From: Novosphingobium arvoryzae
Lineage (GTDB): Bacteria > Pseudomonadota > Alphaproteobacteria > Sphingomonadales > Sphingomonadaceae
DNA length: 64,000 nucleotides
Assembly (NCBI RefSeq): GCF_014652615.1
Contig: NZ_BMZD01000009.1
Location: forward strand, 18,107-82,106
Direction of reading: 5' to 3'
The translations under genes were made by a program, and so were the position numbers. Positions 7,165-15,506 of this stretch are shown here, one piece after another (positions within the stretch are counted from its first letter, which is position 1; each line of letters begins with the position of its first letter). The notes under the pieces are model-generated. The model was given only the letters and a program-made list of their open reading frames with translations. It searched no databases and was not told the origin of the DNA.

Positions 7165-9474
7165 ATGGCCGAAGCAGGCACGGCGGCAATTCCCGCCATC
7201 AAACTCCAGGTTGCTGCCGCGCGGCAGGAAGAAAGCGGCCAGGGCATTGCCCGGCTGCCCAAGTCGACCTTTGCCGCGCTGGGGATTACCGAAGGTGACG
7301 TGGTGGAGATCACGGGCAAGCGCAGCACGGCGGCGCGCGCGGTCCTGGCCTATGCCGAGGATGAAGGGCTGGACGTGATCCGGCTGGACGGCCTGCAACG
7401 CGCCAACGCGGAAGTCGGCTCTGGCGATCATGTCCAGGTCAGCAAGGGCGAATCGCGCGCAGCCCAGCGCGTGGTGTTTGCCCCGGCCCAGCGCGAAATG
7501 CGCCTGCAGGGGCCGGGCGAGGCGCTGAAGCGCAACTTCTTTGGCCGCCCGCTGCTGGCGGGGGATCTGGTCGCGACCACCGGTCAGACCCCGGTGCGCG
7601 ACATGCCGCCCCAGGTGGCCCGGATGCTCAATGCCCCGGCCTTTGCGCTCACCCAGATCCGCCTGACGGTGGTGGCGACCGTGCCCAAGGGCGTGGTCCA
7701 CATCGACGAGCAGACCGAAGTCGAACTGCGCGAGGAGTTCGAGGAAGCCCGCACCGGGCGCGGCGACGTGAACTATGACGACGTCGGCGGGATGGGCGAC
7801 ACGATCCGCCAGCTGCGTGAAATGGTCGAACTGCCGCTGCGCTATCCGGAACTGTTCACCCGGCTTGGCGTCGATCCGCCCAAGGGCGTGCTGCTGCATG
7901 GTCCGCCGGGCACCGGCAAGACCCGGTTGGCCAAGGCCGTGGCGAACGAAAGCGACGCCAGCTTCTTCACCATCAACGGCCCGGAAATCATGGGCTCGGC
8001 CTATGGCGAAAGCGAGCGGCGCCTGCGCGAGGTGTTCGAGGAGGCGGCGAAGGCCGCGCCGTCGATCATCTTCATGGACGAGATCGATTCGATCGCGCCC
8101 AAGCGTTCCGGCACGCCGGGCGAAGCGGAAAAGCGCCTGGTCGCGCAGTTGCTGACGCTGATGGACGGGCTGCACGCGCGCTCCAACATCGTCGTGATCG
8201 CCGCGACCAACCGCCCCGATGCGCTGGACGAGGCGCTGCGGCGGCCTGGCCGGTTCGACCGCGAAATCGTGATCGGCGTGCCCGATGAGGGCGGTCGGCG
8301 CGAAATCCTGGGCATCCACACGCGCGGCATGCCGCTGGCCGAGGGTGTCGATCTGGACGAACTGGCCCGCACCACGCACGGCTTCGTCGGGGCGGACCTG
8401 GGCGCGCTGACGCGGGAAGCTGCGATCGAGGCGGTGCGGCGGATCATGCCGCAGCTGGACCTCGAAGCGCAGACGATCCCGCCCGAAGTGCTGGAAAGCC
8501 TGAACGTCACCCGTGACGACTTTCTGGAGGCATTGAAGCGCGTCCAGCCGTCCGCCATGCGCGAGGTGATGGTGCAGGTGCCCAATGTCGGCTGGGCCGA
8601 CATCGGCGGTGCGGACGAAGCGCAGGTCACCTTGCGCGAAGGGATCGAGTTGCCGCTCAAGAACCCGGACGCGTTCCGGCGACTGGGTATCCGTCCGGCC
8701 AAGGGCTTCCTGCTCTATGGCCCGCCGGGCACCGGCAAGACCCTGCTGGCCAAGGCCGTGGCCAAGGAGAGCGAGGCCAATTTCATCTCGATCAAGTCAT
8801 CGGACCTGTTGTCGAAGTGGTATGGCGAAAGCGAGCAGCAGATCAGCCGGCTGTTTGCGCGCGCGCGACAAGTGGCGCCGTGCGTGATCTTCATCGACGA
8901 GATCGACAGCCTGGTGCCCGCGCGCGGGACCAGCGGGAACGAGCCGCAGGTCACGGCGCGGGTGGTGAACACCATTCTGGCCGAAATGGACGGGATGGAG
9001 GAACTGTCCAGCGTGGTGCTGGTCGGCGCGACCAACCGGCCAGGGCTGGTCGATCCGGCGCTGCTGCGGCCCGGTCGGCTGGACGAGCTGGTCTATGTCG
9101 GCACGCCCGATGCAAAGGGCCGCGAGCATATCCTGAAGATCCACACCGCGAAGATGCCGCTGGCCGCCGACGTCGACCTTGGCCGGATCGCGCATGAGGC
9201 CGAGCGCTTCACCGGTGCGGATCTGGAGGACGTGGTCCGCCGCGCGGGCCTGAACGCCATCCGCCGTGACGGGGCCGATGCCAGTGCGGTGACGGGTGCC
9301 GACTTTGTCGAGGCGCTGGCGGATTCGCGCGCGACCGTGAGCGCCGAGATGGAGGGAGAATACCTCAAGATGAAGGGCGAGCTGAAGAAGCGGGCGGCGC
9401 AAGTCACCGCGACGCAGATCGGCTTCGTCACGCCGGGAATGGTCAGCTCAACCCGCGAGAAGAAGCACGGATGA
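7165..9474 (+). CDS. CDC48/p97-family AAA+ ATPase
   Basis: A 769-residue protein with the layout of archaeal/eukaryotic CDC48 (VCP/p97): an N-terminal double-psi-barrel domain (about 10-190) and two AAA+ ATPase modules. Both modules have a Walker A GPPGTGKT (about residues 246 and 519) and a Walker B (IIFMDEIDS, VIFIDEIDS), and both have arginine-finger regions (LRRPGRFDR, LRPGRLDE). It is expected to form a hexameric unfoldase. The ATG at 7165 has AGGATGG just upstream; an ATG three codons earlier is possible. Its bacterial substrates are unknown. It converges with the mscS gene. Confidence 0.93.
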   Translation: MAEAGTAAIPAIKLQVAAARQEESGQGIARLPKSTFAALGITEGDVVEITGKRSTAARAVLAYAEDEGLDVIRLDGLQRANAEVGSGDHVQVSKGESRAAQRVVFAPAQREMRLQGPGEALKRNFFGRPLLAGDLVATTGQTPVRDMPPQVARMLNAPAFALTQIRLTVVATVPKGVVHIDEQTEVELREEFEEARTGRGDVNYDDVGGMGDTIRQLREMVELPLRYPELFTRLGVDPPKGVLLHGPPGTGKTRLAKAVANESDASFFTINGPEIMGSAYGESERRLREVFEEAAKAAPSIIFMDEIDSIAPKRSGTPGEAEKRLVAQLLTLMDGLHARSNIVVIAATNRPDALDEALRRPGRFDREIVIGVPDEGGRREILGIHTRGMPLAEGVDLDELARTTHGFVGADLGALTREAAIEAVRRIMPQLDLEAQTIPPEVLESLNVTRDDFLEALKRVQPSAMREVMVQVPNVGWADIGGADEAQVTLREGIELPLKNPDAFRRLGIRPAKGFLLYGPPGTGKTLLAKAVAKESEANFISIKSSDLLSKWYGESEQQISRLFARARQVAPCVIFIDEIDSLVPARGTSGNEPQVTARVVNTILAEMDGMEELSSVVLVGATNRPGLVDPALLRPGRLDELVYVGTPDAKGREHILKIHTAKMPLAADVDLGRIAHEAERFTGADLEDVVRRAGLNAIRRDGADASAVTGADFVEALADSRATVSAEMEGEYLKMKGELKKRAAQVTATQIGFVTPGMVSSTREKKHG

Positions 9475-9494
9475 GCGATTGGCGGCTGCGCGGG

Positions 9495-10538
9495 TCAGGT
9501 GTCGGTGCAAAGCGCGTCCGGCATACGTTCGCGTAGCCATTCCAGCATCGCCTCGCGCATGGCGTGGCGCAGGCGGGCGAGTTCGGTCGGGCCATCGGCG
9601 CTCATCACCAGCTTGAGCTCGACCGAGCCGACCCGCGCTTCGGACACCTGCAGCGCGGCAGTGCGCTTGTCCCAATCGGGATGGGCGGCGAGGGCGGCTT
9701 CATAGGCCCGGCGGATCGGGGCTATTTCGCTGCCGGGGCGCACCGGCAGCACGACTGATCCGGTGATCCCAAGGCCGACGCGGGTCCAGTTCTGGAAGCT
9801 GGCGTCGAGGAACTTTGACGTGGGCACGATGATCCGCCGTTCGTCGGCGGTGCGGATCACCACATAGCTCAGGCGGATATCCTCCACCCGCCCGCTTTCG
9901 CCATCGATCACCACGAAATCGCCGATGCGGATCGGCTCGGTCAGCGCGATCTGGATGCCCGCAATCAGCGATTTCAGCGCGGGCTGGGCGGCCATGCCAA
10001 AGGCCAGCGTGGCAAAGCCGGCGGAGGCCATCAGCGTAACGCCGACATTGCGGACGCTGGGGATCGCGAACAGCATCAGCGCGACGGTAACGAACACCAC
10101 CAGGAACCCGGCCGAGCGCGAGAAGATCGCGATGCGGGTGCGGCGGCTGCGCGCGGTGATTGCGTCTTCCCCGGCGGCGGCATGGGTCTCCAGTACGCCA
10201 GCGAAGGCCTTGACAAGCGCAAAGGCGGTCCACCCCAGCAGCGCCGGAACGATGAACCGTCCCGCCATGTCCCACACCCGCGCGATCAGCGCATCGTTTT
10301 CTGCCGCGATGGAAATGGCCACTGCCACCATCGCCCAGCGCAAGGGATGCCGCAGGCGGCCGAACACCAGTTCATCGGCGGTCGAGACCGACATCCGCGC
10401 CGCCCGGTCGAGCAGGAAGAACAGTGCCAGGTGTAGCGCCAGGGCCGCGCCGATCGCAATGCCCAGATGGACGCCGGACAGCGTCAGGACTTCGGACCAG
10501 CCCAGCACCTGGTCGCCGGAAGGCAGCTTGGCCTGCAT
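9495..10538 (-). CDS. MscS-family mechanosensitive channel
   Basis: A 347-residue inner-membrane protein with about four N-terminal hydrophobic segments, then the pore-lining helix and beta domain of the MscS family (ASAGFATLAFGMAAQPALKS, then IRIGDFVVIDGESGRVEDI, about residues 160-225). It should open under membrane tension to release solutes. Its ATG shares a base with the polA stop codon (TGATG), an unusual coupling of a channel to DNA polymerase I. Confidence 0.9.
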   Translation of the reverse strand: MQAKLPSGDQVLGWSEVLTLSGVHLGIAIGAALALHLALFFLLDRAARMSVSTADELVFGRLRHPLRWAMVAVAISIAAENDALIARVWDMAGRFIVPALLGWTAFALVKAFAGVLETHAAAGEDAITARSRRTRIAIFSRSAGFLVVFVTVALMLFAIPSVRNVGVTLMASAGFATLAFGMAAQPALKSLIAGIQIALTEPIRIGDFVVIDGESGRVEDIRLSYVVIRTADERRIIVPTSKFLDASFQNWTRVGLGITGSVVLPVRPGSEIAPIRRAYEAALAAHPDWDKRTAALQVSEARVGSVELKLVMSADGPTELARLRHAMREAMLEWLRERMPDALCTDT

Positions 10539-13372
10539 CAGTGCGCCGCCCCCCAGCTTGGTCCGGTGCCGATTTCCACGCCCAGCGGGATGGACAGCGT
10601 CACCGCCGGCTGCGCCGCCCCGGCCATGACGTTGCGGATCACATCGGAGGCAGCGGCGACATCACCTTCGGGCAGTTCGAACACCAGTTCGTCGTGGACC
10701 TGCAGCAGCATCCGCACGTGTCCGAGTCCGGCGGCTTCCAGCGCGGGCATCATTCGCACCATCGCGCGCTTGATGATATCGGCGCTGGTGCCCTGGATCG
10801 GGGCGTTGATCGCCGCGCGCTCGCTGCCCATGCGCTCGTTCGGGTTGCTGGAGCCGATACGCGGGAACCAGCATTTGCGGCCGAACAGCGTTTCCGAATA
10901 GCCATTGGTCCGCACGCTCTCCAGCGTGCTGTGGATGTAGGCGCGGATGCCGGGGAAGCGTTCGAAATAGCGGTCGATCATCGCCTGCGCCTCGTCCGAG
11001 GAAACCCCCAGCCGCCCGGCCAGACCCCAGCGGCTGATGCCATAGAGGATCGCGAAGTTGATCGTCTTGGCCCGCCCGCGCGTGTCGCGGTTGACCTCGC
11101 CGAACATTTCCAGCGCGGTGCGGGCGTGAATGTCCTGCCCTTCGGCAAAGGCTTCCTTCAGGGCCGGCACGTCAGCCATGTGCGCGGCGAGGCGCAGTTC
11201 GATCTGGCTGTAGTCCGCCGCAAGGATCACGTTGCCCGGCTCCGCGACAAACGCATCGCGGATCTGGCGGCCCAGTTCGGTGCGGATCGGGATGTTCTGG
11301 AGGTTCGGCTCGGTCGAGGACAGGCGCCCGGTCTGCGCGCCGACCAGGCTGTAGCTGGTGTGGACTCGGCCCGTATCGGGGTTGATCGCGGCTTGCAGCG
11401 CTTCGGTATAAGTGCTGCGCAGCTTGGAAAGCTGCCGCCATTCCAGCACTTTGGTGGCCATTTCCGCGCCTTCGCCGGCCAGCCGTTCCAGCACGCTCTG
11501 GTCGGTGGAATATTGCCCGGTCTTGCCCTTCTTGCCGCCCTTGTAGCCCAGCTTGTCGAACAGGATTTCGCCCAGCTGCTTGGGGCTGCCGATGGTGAAT
11601 TCCTGGCCCGCAAGGGTGTGAATCTCGCCCTCCAGCTTGGCGATTTCGGCGGCGAAGGTGGCGGACAGGCTGGCCAGCCGTTCGCGGTCCACCTTGATCC
11701 CGTGACGCTCCATCTGCGCGACGACCGGCACCAGCGGGCGGTCAACCCGCTCATAGACGCGCGTGGCGCCTTCCGAGGAAAGCCGGGGACGCAGCAAGGC
11801 GTGCAGACGCCAGGTGACGTCGGCGTCCTCGCCCGCATATTCGGTCGCGCGGTCCAGCGGGACTTCGCCGAAGGGGATCGCTTTCTTGCCGGTCCCGCAC
11901 ACGTCCTTGAACGCCAGCGTGGTGTGGCCAAGATGGCGGGCGGCGAGTTCGTCCATCCCGTGGCCGCCGCCGATCCCGTCCTCGCCGCGCCCGGCGTCGA
12001 GGTCGAAGCTCATCACCATCGTGTCGTCGAGCGGGGCGACCGCGATGCCATATCGCGCCATGACGTTGAGGTCGTATTTCGCGTTCTGGCCGATCTTCAG
12101 CACCGCATCGCTTTCGAGCAGCGGCTTGAGCCGGGCGAGGGCGGCCGCGCGGTCGATCTGCTGCGGTTTTTCCGCGAACATGTCGGTCCCGCCGTGGGCC
12201 AGCGGGATATAACAGGCCTGGTTGGGGCCGGTTGCCAGACTGATCCCGACAAGCTCCGCGCGCATCGCGTCGAGCGCGCTGGTCTCGGTGTCGAAGGCCA
12301 CCACCCGCGCGGCAAAGGCGCGGGCAATCCACTGGTCGAGGTCGTCCAGCGTCTGCACGCAGGCATAGGCGCTGCGGTCCACCGCGGACATGTCGGGCAG
12401 GGGCTGGCGGGCGCCGTCTGCGGCCTGCGCGGCACCGGCGGTGACGGGCTTGGCCGGGTTGAGCTGGGTCTTGCGCTCCGGGCTGCCGCGCCCGCCGTCG
12501 AGGCGCTTCAGCAGGCTGGTGAAGCCGTGTTCCTCAAGGAAGGCGGTCAGCGGCGCGGGCGGAATCTCGCCCAGCTTGAAATCATCAAGCGGCACCGGCA
12601 GGGCGCAATCTTCCTTGAGCGCGACCAGCACGCGGCTGAGGCGGGCCATCTCGGCATGTTCGATCAGGTTGTCGCGCAGCTTCGAAGGCTTCATCCCCGG
12701 TGCGGCGGCGAGGGCGGCTTCCAGGCTGCCGTGCTCCTGGATCAGTTTGGTCGCGGTCTTGGGGCCGATCCCGCGAATGCCGGGGACGTTGTCCACCGCA
12801 TCGCCCATCAGCGCCAGCACATCGCCGACCAGCGTGGGCGGAACGCCGAACTTTTCTTCGACCTCCGGTTCCTCGATCCGCTGGTTCTTCATCGTGTCCA
12901 GCATCTCGATCCGGCCGCCCGCGTGGGGGCCGACCAGTTGCATCAGGTCCTTGTCGGACGACACGATGGTCACGTCCCAGCCGCGTTCGCAGGCGGCGCG
13001 GGCATAGCTGGCGATCAGGTCGTCCGCTTCTAGCCCCGGCTCCTCGATGCAGGGCAGGCTGAACGCGCGGGTGGCATCGCGGATCAGCGGGAACTGCGGC
13101 TTCAGGTCTTCCGGCGGCGGGGGGCGGTTGGCCTTGTATTCGGGATAGATCTCGTTGCGGAACGACTTGCCCGAGGCATCGAGGATCACGGCAAGGTGAG
13201 TCGGCCCCTCGGCCTTGTTGAGATCGTCAGCCAGCCGCCACAGCATCGTGGTGTAGCCATAGACCGCGCCGACCGGCACCCCCAGCGGATTGGTGAGCGG
13301 CGGCAGGCGGTGATAGGCGCGGAAGATATAGGCCGAACCGTCAACGAGATAGAGGTGCTGCTTGGATTCCAT
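10538..13372 (-). CDS. polA: DNA polymerase I
   Basis: A 944-residue repair and Okazaki-fragment polymerase. It has an N-terminal 5'-3' exonuclease (starting YLVDGSAYIFRAYH, with DKDLMQLV and GIGPKTATKLI), a 3'-5' exonuclease domain that keeps the DTET motif (VVAFDTETSALDAM, about residue 360), and a C-terminal polymerase domain with motif A DYSQIELR and motif C VHDELVFE. Length is typical. It is the first gene of a two-gene leftward unit with mscS. Confidence 0.98.
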   Translation of the reverse strand: MESKQHLYLVDGSAYIFRAYHRLPPLTNPLGVPVGAVYGYTTMLWRLADDLNKAEGPTHLAVILDASGKSFRNEIYPEYKANRPPPPEDLKPQFPLIRDATRAFSLPCIEEPGLEADDLIASYARAACERGWDVTIVSSDKDLMQLVGPHAGGRIEMLDTMKNQRIEEPEVEEKFGVPPTLVGDVLALMGDAVDNVPGIRGIGPKTATKLIQEHGSLEAALAAAPGMKPSKLRDNLIEHAEMARLSRVLVALKEDCALPVPLDDFKLGEIPPAPLTAFLEEHGFTSLLKRLDGGRGSPERKTQLNPAKPVTAGAAQAADGARQPLPDMSAVDRSAYACVQTLDDLDQWIARAFAARVVAFDTETSALDAMRAELVGISLATGPNQACYIPLAHGGTDMFAEKPQQIDRAAALARLKPLLESDAVLKIGQNAKYDLNVMARYGIAVAPLDDTMVMSFDLDAGRGEDGIGGGHGMDELAARHLGHTTLAFKDVCGTGKKAIPFGEVPLDRATEYAGEDADVTWRLHALLRPRLSSEGATRVYERVDRPLVPVVAQMERHGIKVDRERLASLSATFAAEIAKLEGEIHTLAGQEFTIGSPKQLGEILFDKLGYKGGKKGKTGQYSTDQSVLERLAGEGAEMATKVLEWRQLSKLRSTYTEALQAAINPDTGRVHTSYSLVGAQTGRLSSTEPNLQNIPIRTELGRQIRDAFVAEPGNVILAADYSQIELRLAAHMADVPALKEAFAEGQDIHARTALEMFGEVNRDTRGRAKTINFAILYGISRWGLAGRLGVSSDEAQAMIDRYFERFPGIRAYIHSTLESVRTNGYSETLFGRKCWFPRIGSSNPNERMGSERAAINAPIQGTSADIIKRAMVRMMPALEAAGLGHVRMLLQVHDELVFELPEGDVAAASDVIRNVMAGAAQPAVTLSIPLGVEIGTGPSWGAAH

Positions 13373-13551
13373 GCCCTCAGCCTAGCAGCGTGCGCGCTGC
13401 AGCGGTAGCGAGTGCTGCGCGGTATCAACCGGCGCGTTGCACTGGCGGGAAAGCGCCGAATCTGGCGATTGGTCACGCCTTCGCCACATTCTGCCGCCAG
13501 GGTGTTGCATAACGGTTCACCGCAAGAAACAGGATGCAGCGCTACAAGTGC

Positions 13552-13580
13552 TTGCATCGCCCAAGGAACGCGACTATTTG
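13552..13580 (+). promoter_or_regulatory. Sigma70-type promoter for the lipoprotein gene
   Basis: TTGCAT (13552-13557), a 17-base spacer and TATTTG (13575-13580) form a plausible housekeeping promoter about 110 bases before the lipoprotein start. The rest of the 320-base gap from the polA start (13373) to 13692 shows no other clear gene or repeat. Confidence 0.5.
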
Positions 13581-13692
13581 GCGCGTGAAGTCTACTGATA
13601 TGGTAGGCTTTCCGGTCGGTCCAATGCCATTGCCTTTCAACAGGTTGGCAGCAAGCCGGGCGGGGTCCACTCGCTGTTCAAGGAATACATTC

Positions 13693-13962
13693 ATGCGCAA
13701 GATCGTTCTCGCTGCTGCCGCTGCCGGCGCCGCTCTCGCTCTCTCGGCCTGCGGTGAAAAGGCTGAAGACGCCGCTGCTGTCGCCACCGACGCCGCCACC
13801 GACGCCGCTGCTGACGCTTCGGCTGCTGCCACCGACGCCGCTGCTGCCGCGACCGACGCTGCCGCCGCTGCTGGCGCTGCTGCCGCTGAAGGCGCTGCTG
13901 CTGTTGAAGGCGCTGCCGACGCTGCTGCCGACGCTGCTGCGGACGCTGCCAAGAAGATGTAA
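13693..13962 (+). CDS. Small alanine-rich lipoprotein
   Basis: An 89-residue protein with a lipoprotein signal peptide: positively charged start, hydrophobic run and lipobox LSAC ending at Cys20. The mature part is almost only Ala, Asp, Thr and Glu in irregular repeats of the type ATDAAA and ends in KKM. The ATG at 13693 follows AAGGAA with a short spacer. The composition could form a helix or coiled coil at the membrane, as in Lpp-like proteins, but no function can be assigned. A terminator follows directly. Confidence 0.8.
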   Translation: MRKIVLAAAAAGAALALSACGEKAEDAAAVATDAATDAAADASAAATDAAAAATDAAAAAGAAAAEGAAAVEGAADAAADAAADAAKKM

Positions 13963-13987
13963 TCTTCGCCGCACGGCACAAGAATTC

Positions 13988-14023
13988 GGGCGCGGAGGGG
14001 CAACCTTCCGCGCCCTTTTCTTT
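13988..14023 (+). terminator. Terminator after the lipoprotein gene
   Basis: GGGCGCGGA (13988-13996) pairs with TCCGCGCCC (14007-14015) and is followed by TTTTCTTT. Confidence 0.85.
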
Positions 14024-14105
14024 GTCGGCGGAGCGCACCGCCGCCGCCGCCGGACCGCTTTTGCACAAAATGTTTAGCGCCCTAAGCAATGCTGCGCTTG
14101 ATCTT

Positions 14106-14123
14106 TTTAATCGCACGATTAAA
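14106..14123. promoter_or_regulatory. Perfect palindrome, TetR-type operator candidate
   Basis: TTTAATCG (14106-14113), CA, CGATTAAA (14116-14123) form an 18-bp perfect inverted repeat 38 bases before the phosphotransferase start. Palindromes of this form are typical TetR-family operators of fatty-acid and acyl-CoA genes. No TetR gene lies next to it. Confidence 0.6.
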
Positions 14124-14161
14124 CCTTTCGGCAAAGCACAGGCCGAAGGAGAGCGGCGGAC

Positions 14162-15505
14162 TTGACCGGAGCATCAGATCATCCCCTGCACGCGGGATTG
14201 ACCCGCGCGCTGGCCCGCGCCGGACTGCCCGCGCCATCGGCACTGGAGCGGCTGTCGGGCGGGGCCAACATGGAAAGCTGGCGCTTCACTGCCGGCGCTG
14301 AAACCTGCATCCTGCGCCGGGCGCCATCGCTGGAAATGATGGCGGGGCGGCCGATGGACCATGCTGGCGAAGCCGCGCTGATCCGCGCCGCGCGCGCCGC
14401 CGGGGTGCTGGCTCCCGAAATCCTGGTCGAACTGGAAGCGGGGGACGGGATCGGCTCCGGCTTCGTCATGCGCGCCATTCCGGGCACCCCCGATCCGAAC
14501 GCGATCCTGGCCGTGGCCGATCCGCAAGTGCTGATCCGCGACATTGCCCGCGAACTGGCCGCCACGCACCGCACCGATCCGGCTGGCATTCCGGTGCCGG
14601 TGATGGACACCGCCGAGGCGCTGGCGGAACTGAAGGCCCGCTTCATCAGCTATGGCGCGGATCGTCCGATCCTGGCGCTGGCGGTGCGCTGGCTGGAGCA
14701 GAACCTGCCCGCCCCGGTGCCGCCCCGGCTGGTCCACGGCGATTTCCGGCTGGGCAACCTGCTGGTGGAGGATGGGCGGCTGTCGGGCGTGCTCGACTGG
14801 GAACTGGCCCATCTGGGCGACCCGCACGAGGATATCGCGTTTGGCTGCATGACCGTGTGGCGCTTTTCGCGGCCCGACCGACCGGGCTATGGCCTCACGT
14901 CCATTGCGGAACTGGTGCAGGCCTATGAGGAGGCGGGCGGCCAGCCGTTCGATTACGACCGGTTCCGGTTCTGGACGGTCTATCGCACGTTCTGGTGGGC
15001 GCTGGGCTGTTTGCAGATGGGCGGCTACTGGCGCGGCGGGCATGACCGCTCGATCGAGCGGGTGGTCGTGGCGCGGCGCACGTCGGAGCAGGAACTCGAC
15101 CTGCTGCTGCTGCTGGAGGATCTGGCGCCCGAGGCGGAGCGGCAGCGTCCGCTGCCCCCGGCGCAGGCGCCGCTGCAACCCGGAACGGGCGAGCCAAGCG
15201 GTGCGGAAATCCTCACCGCCATATCCGAATGGCTGGCGCAGGATATCAAGCCGCTGGTCAGCGGGCGCGGGCGGTTCGATCTGGCCGTGGCGCGCAATGC
15301 GCTGGGCATCGTCGCGCGCGAGCTGGACCAGCGCCCGGTTGCCACTGATGCCGCGCTGGCGGCCGACCTGATGGCGGGCAAAGCCGATCTGGCGACGCCC
15401 GGCGTGCTGGCGCGGCTGCGCCGGATGGCGCTGGATAAACTGACTGCCGATGTGCCGAAATACCCCGCGCTGGCCAATGCGCGGGCCCGCTGGGAAGGGA
15501 ACTGA
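14162..15505 (+). CDS. APH-type phosphotransferase fused to a DUF6285/LvaB-like domain
   Basis: A 447-residue protein. Residues ~1-320 are an aminoglycoside-phosphotransferase-fold kinase with the catalytic HGDFRLGN (about 194-201) and the metal-binding Asp in VLDWEL. The last ~110 residues (SGAEILTAISEWLAQDIKPL onward) look like the small DUF6285 domain that is a separate protein (LvaB) in Pseudomonas, as I recall it. Its partner family LvaA phosphorylates 4-hydroxyacyl-CoA. The start is TTG at 14162 after AAGGAG (14146-14151). The acyl-CoA dehydrogenase gene begins one base after its stop codon. Function as a 4-hydroxyacyl-CoA kinase is inferred from this pairing. Confidence 0.8.
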   Translation: MTGASDHPLHAGLTRALARAGLPAPSALERLSGGANMESWRFTAGAETCILRRAPSLEMMAGRPMDHAGEAALIRAARAAGVLAPEILVELEAGDGIGSGFVMRAIPGTPDPNAILAVADPQVLIRDIARELAATHRTDPAGIPVPVMDTAEALAELKARFISYGADRPILALAVRWLEQNLPAPVPPRLVHGDFRLGNLLVEDGRLSGVLDWELAHLGDPHEDIAFGCMTVWRFSRPDRPGYGLTSIAELVQAYEEAGGQPFDYDRFRFWTVYRTFWWALGCLQMGGYWRGGHDRSIERVVVARRTSEQELDLLLLLEDLAPEAERQRPLPPAQAPLQPGTGEPSGAEILTAISEWLAQDIKPLVSGRGRFDLAVARNALGIVARELDQRPVATDAALAADLMAGKADLATPGVLARLRRMALDKLTADVPKYPALANARARWEGN

Positions 15506-15506
15506 C

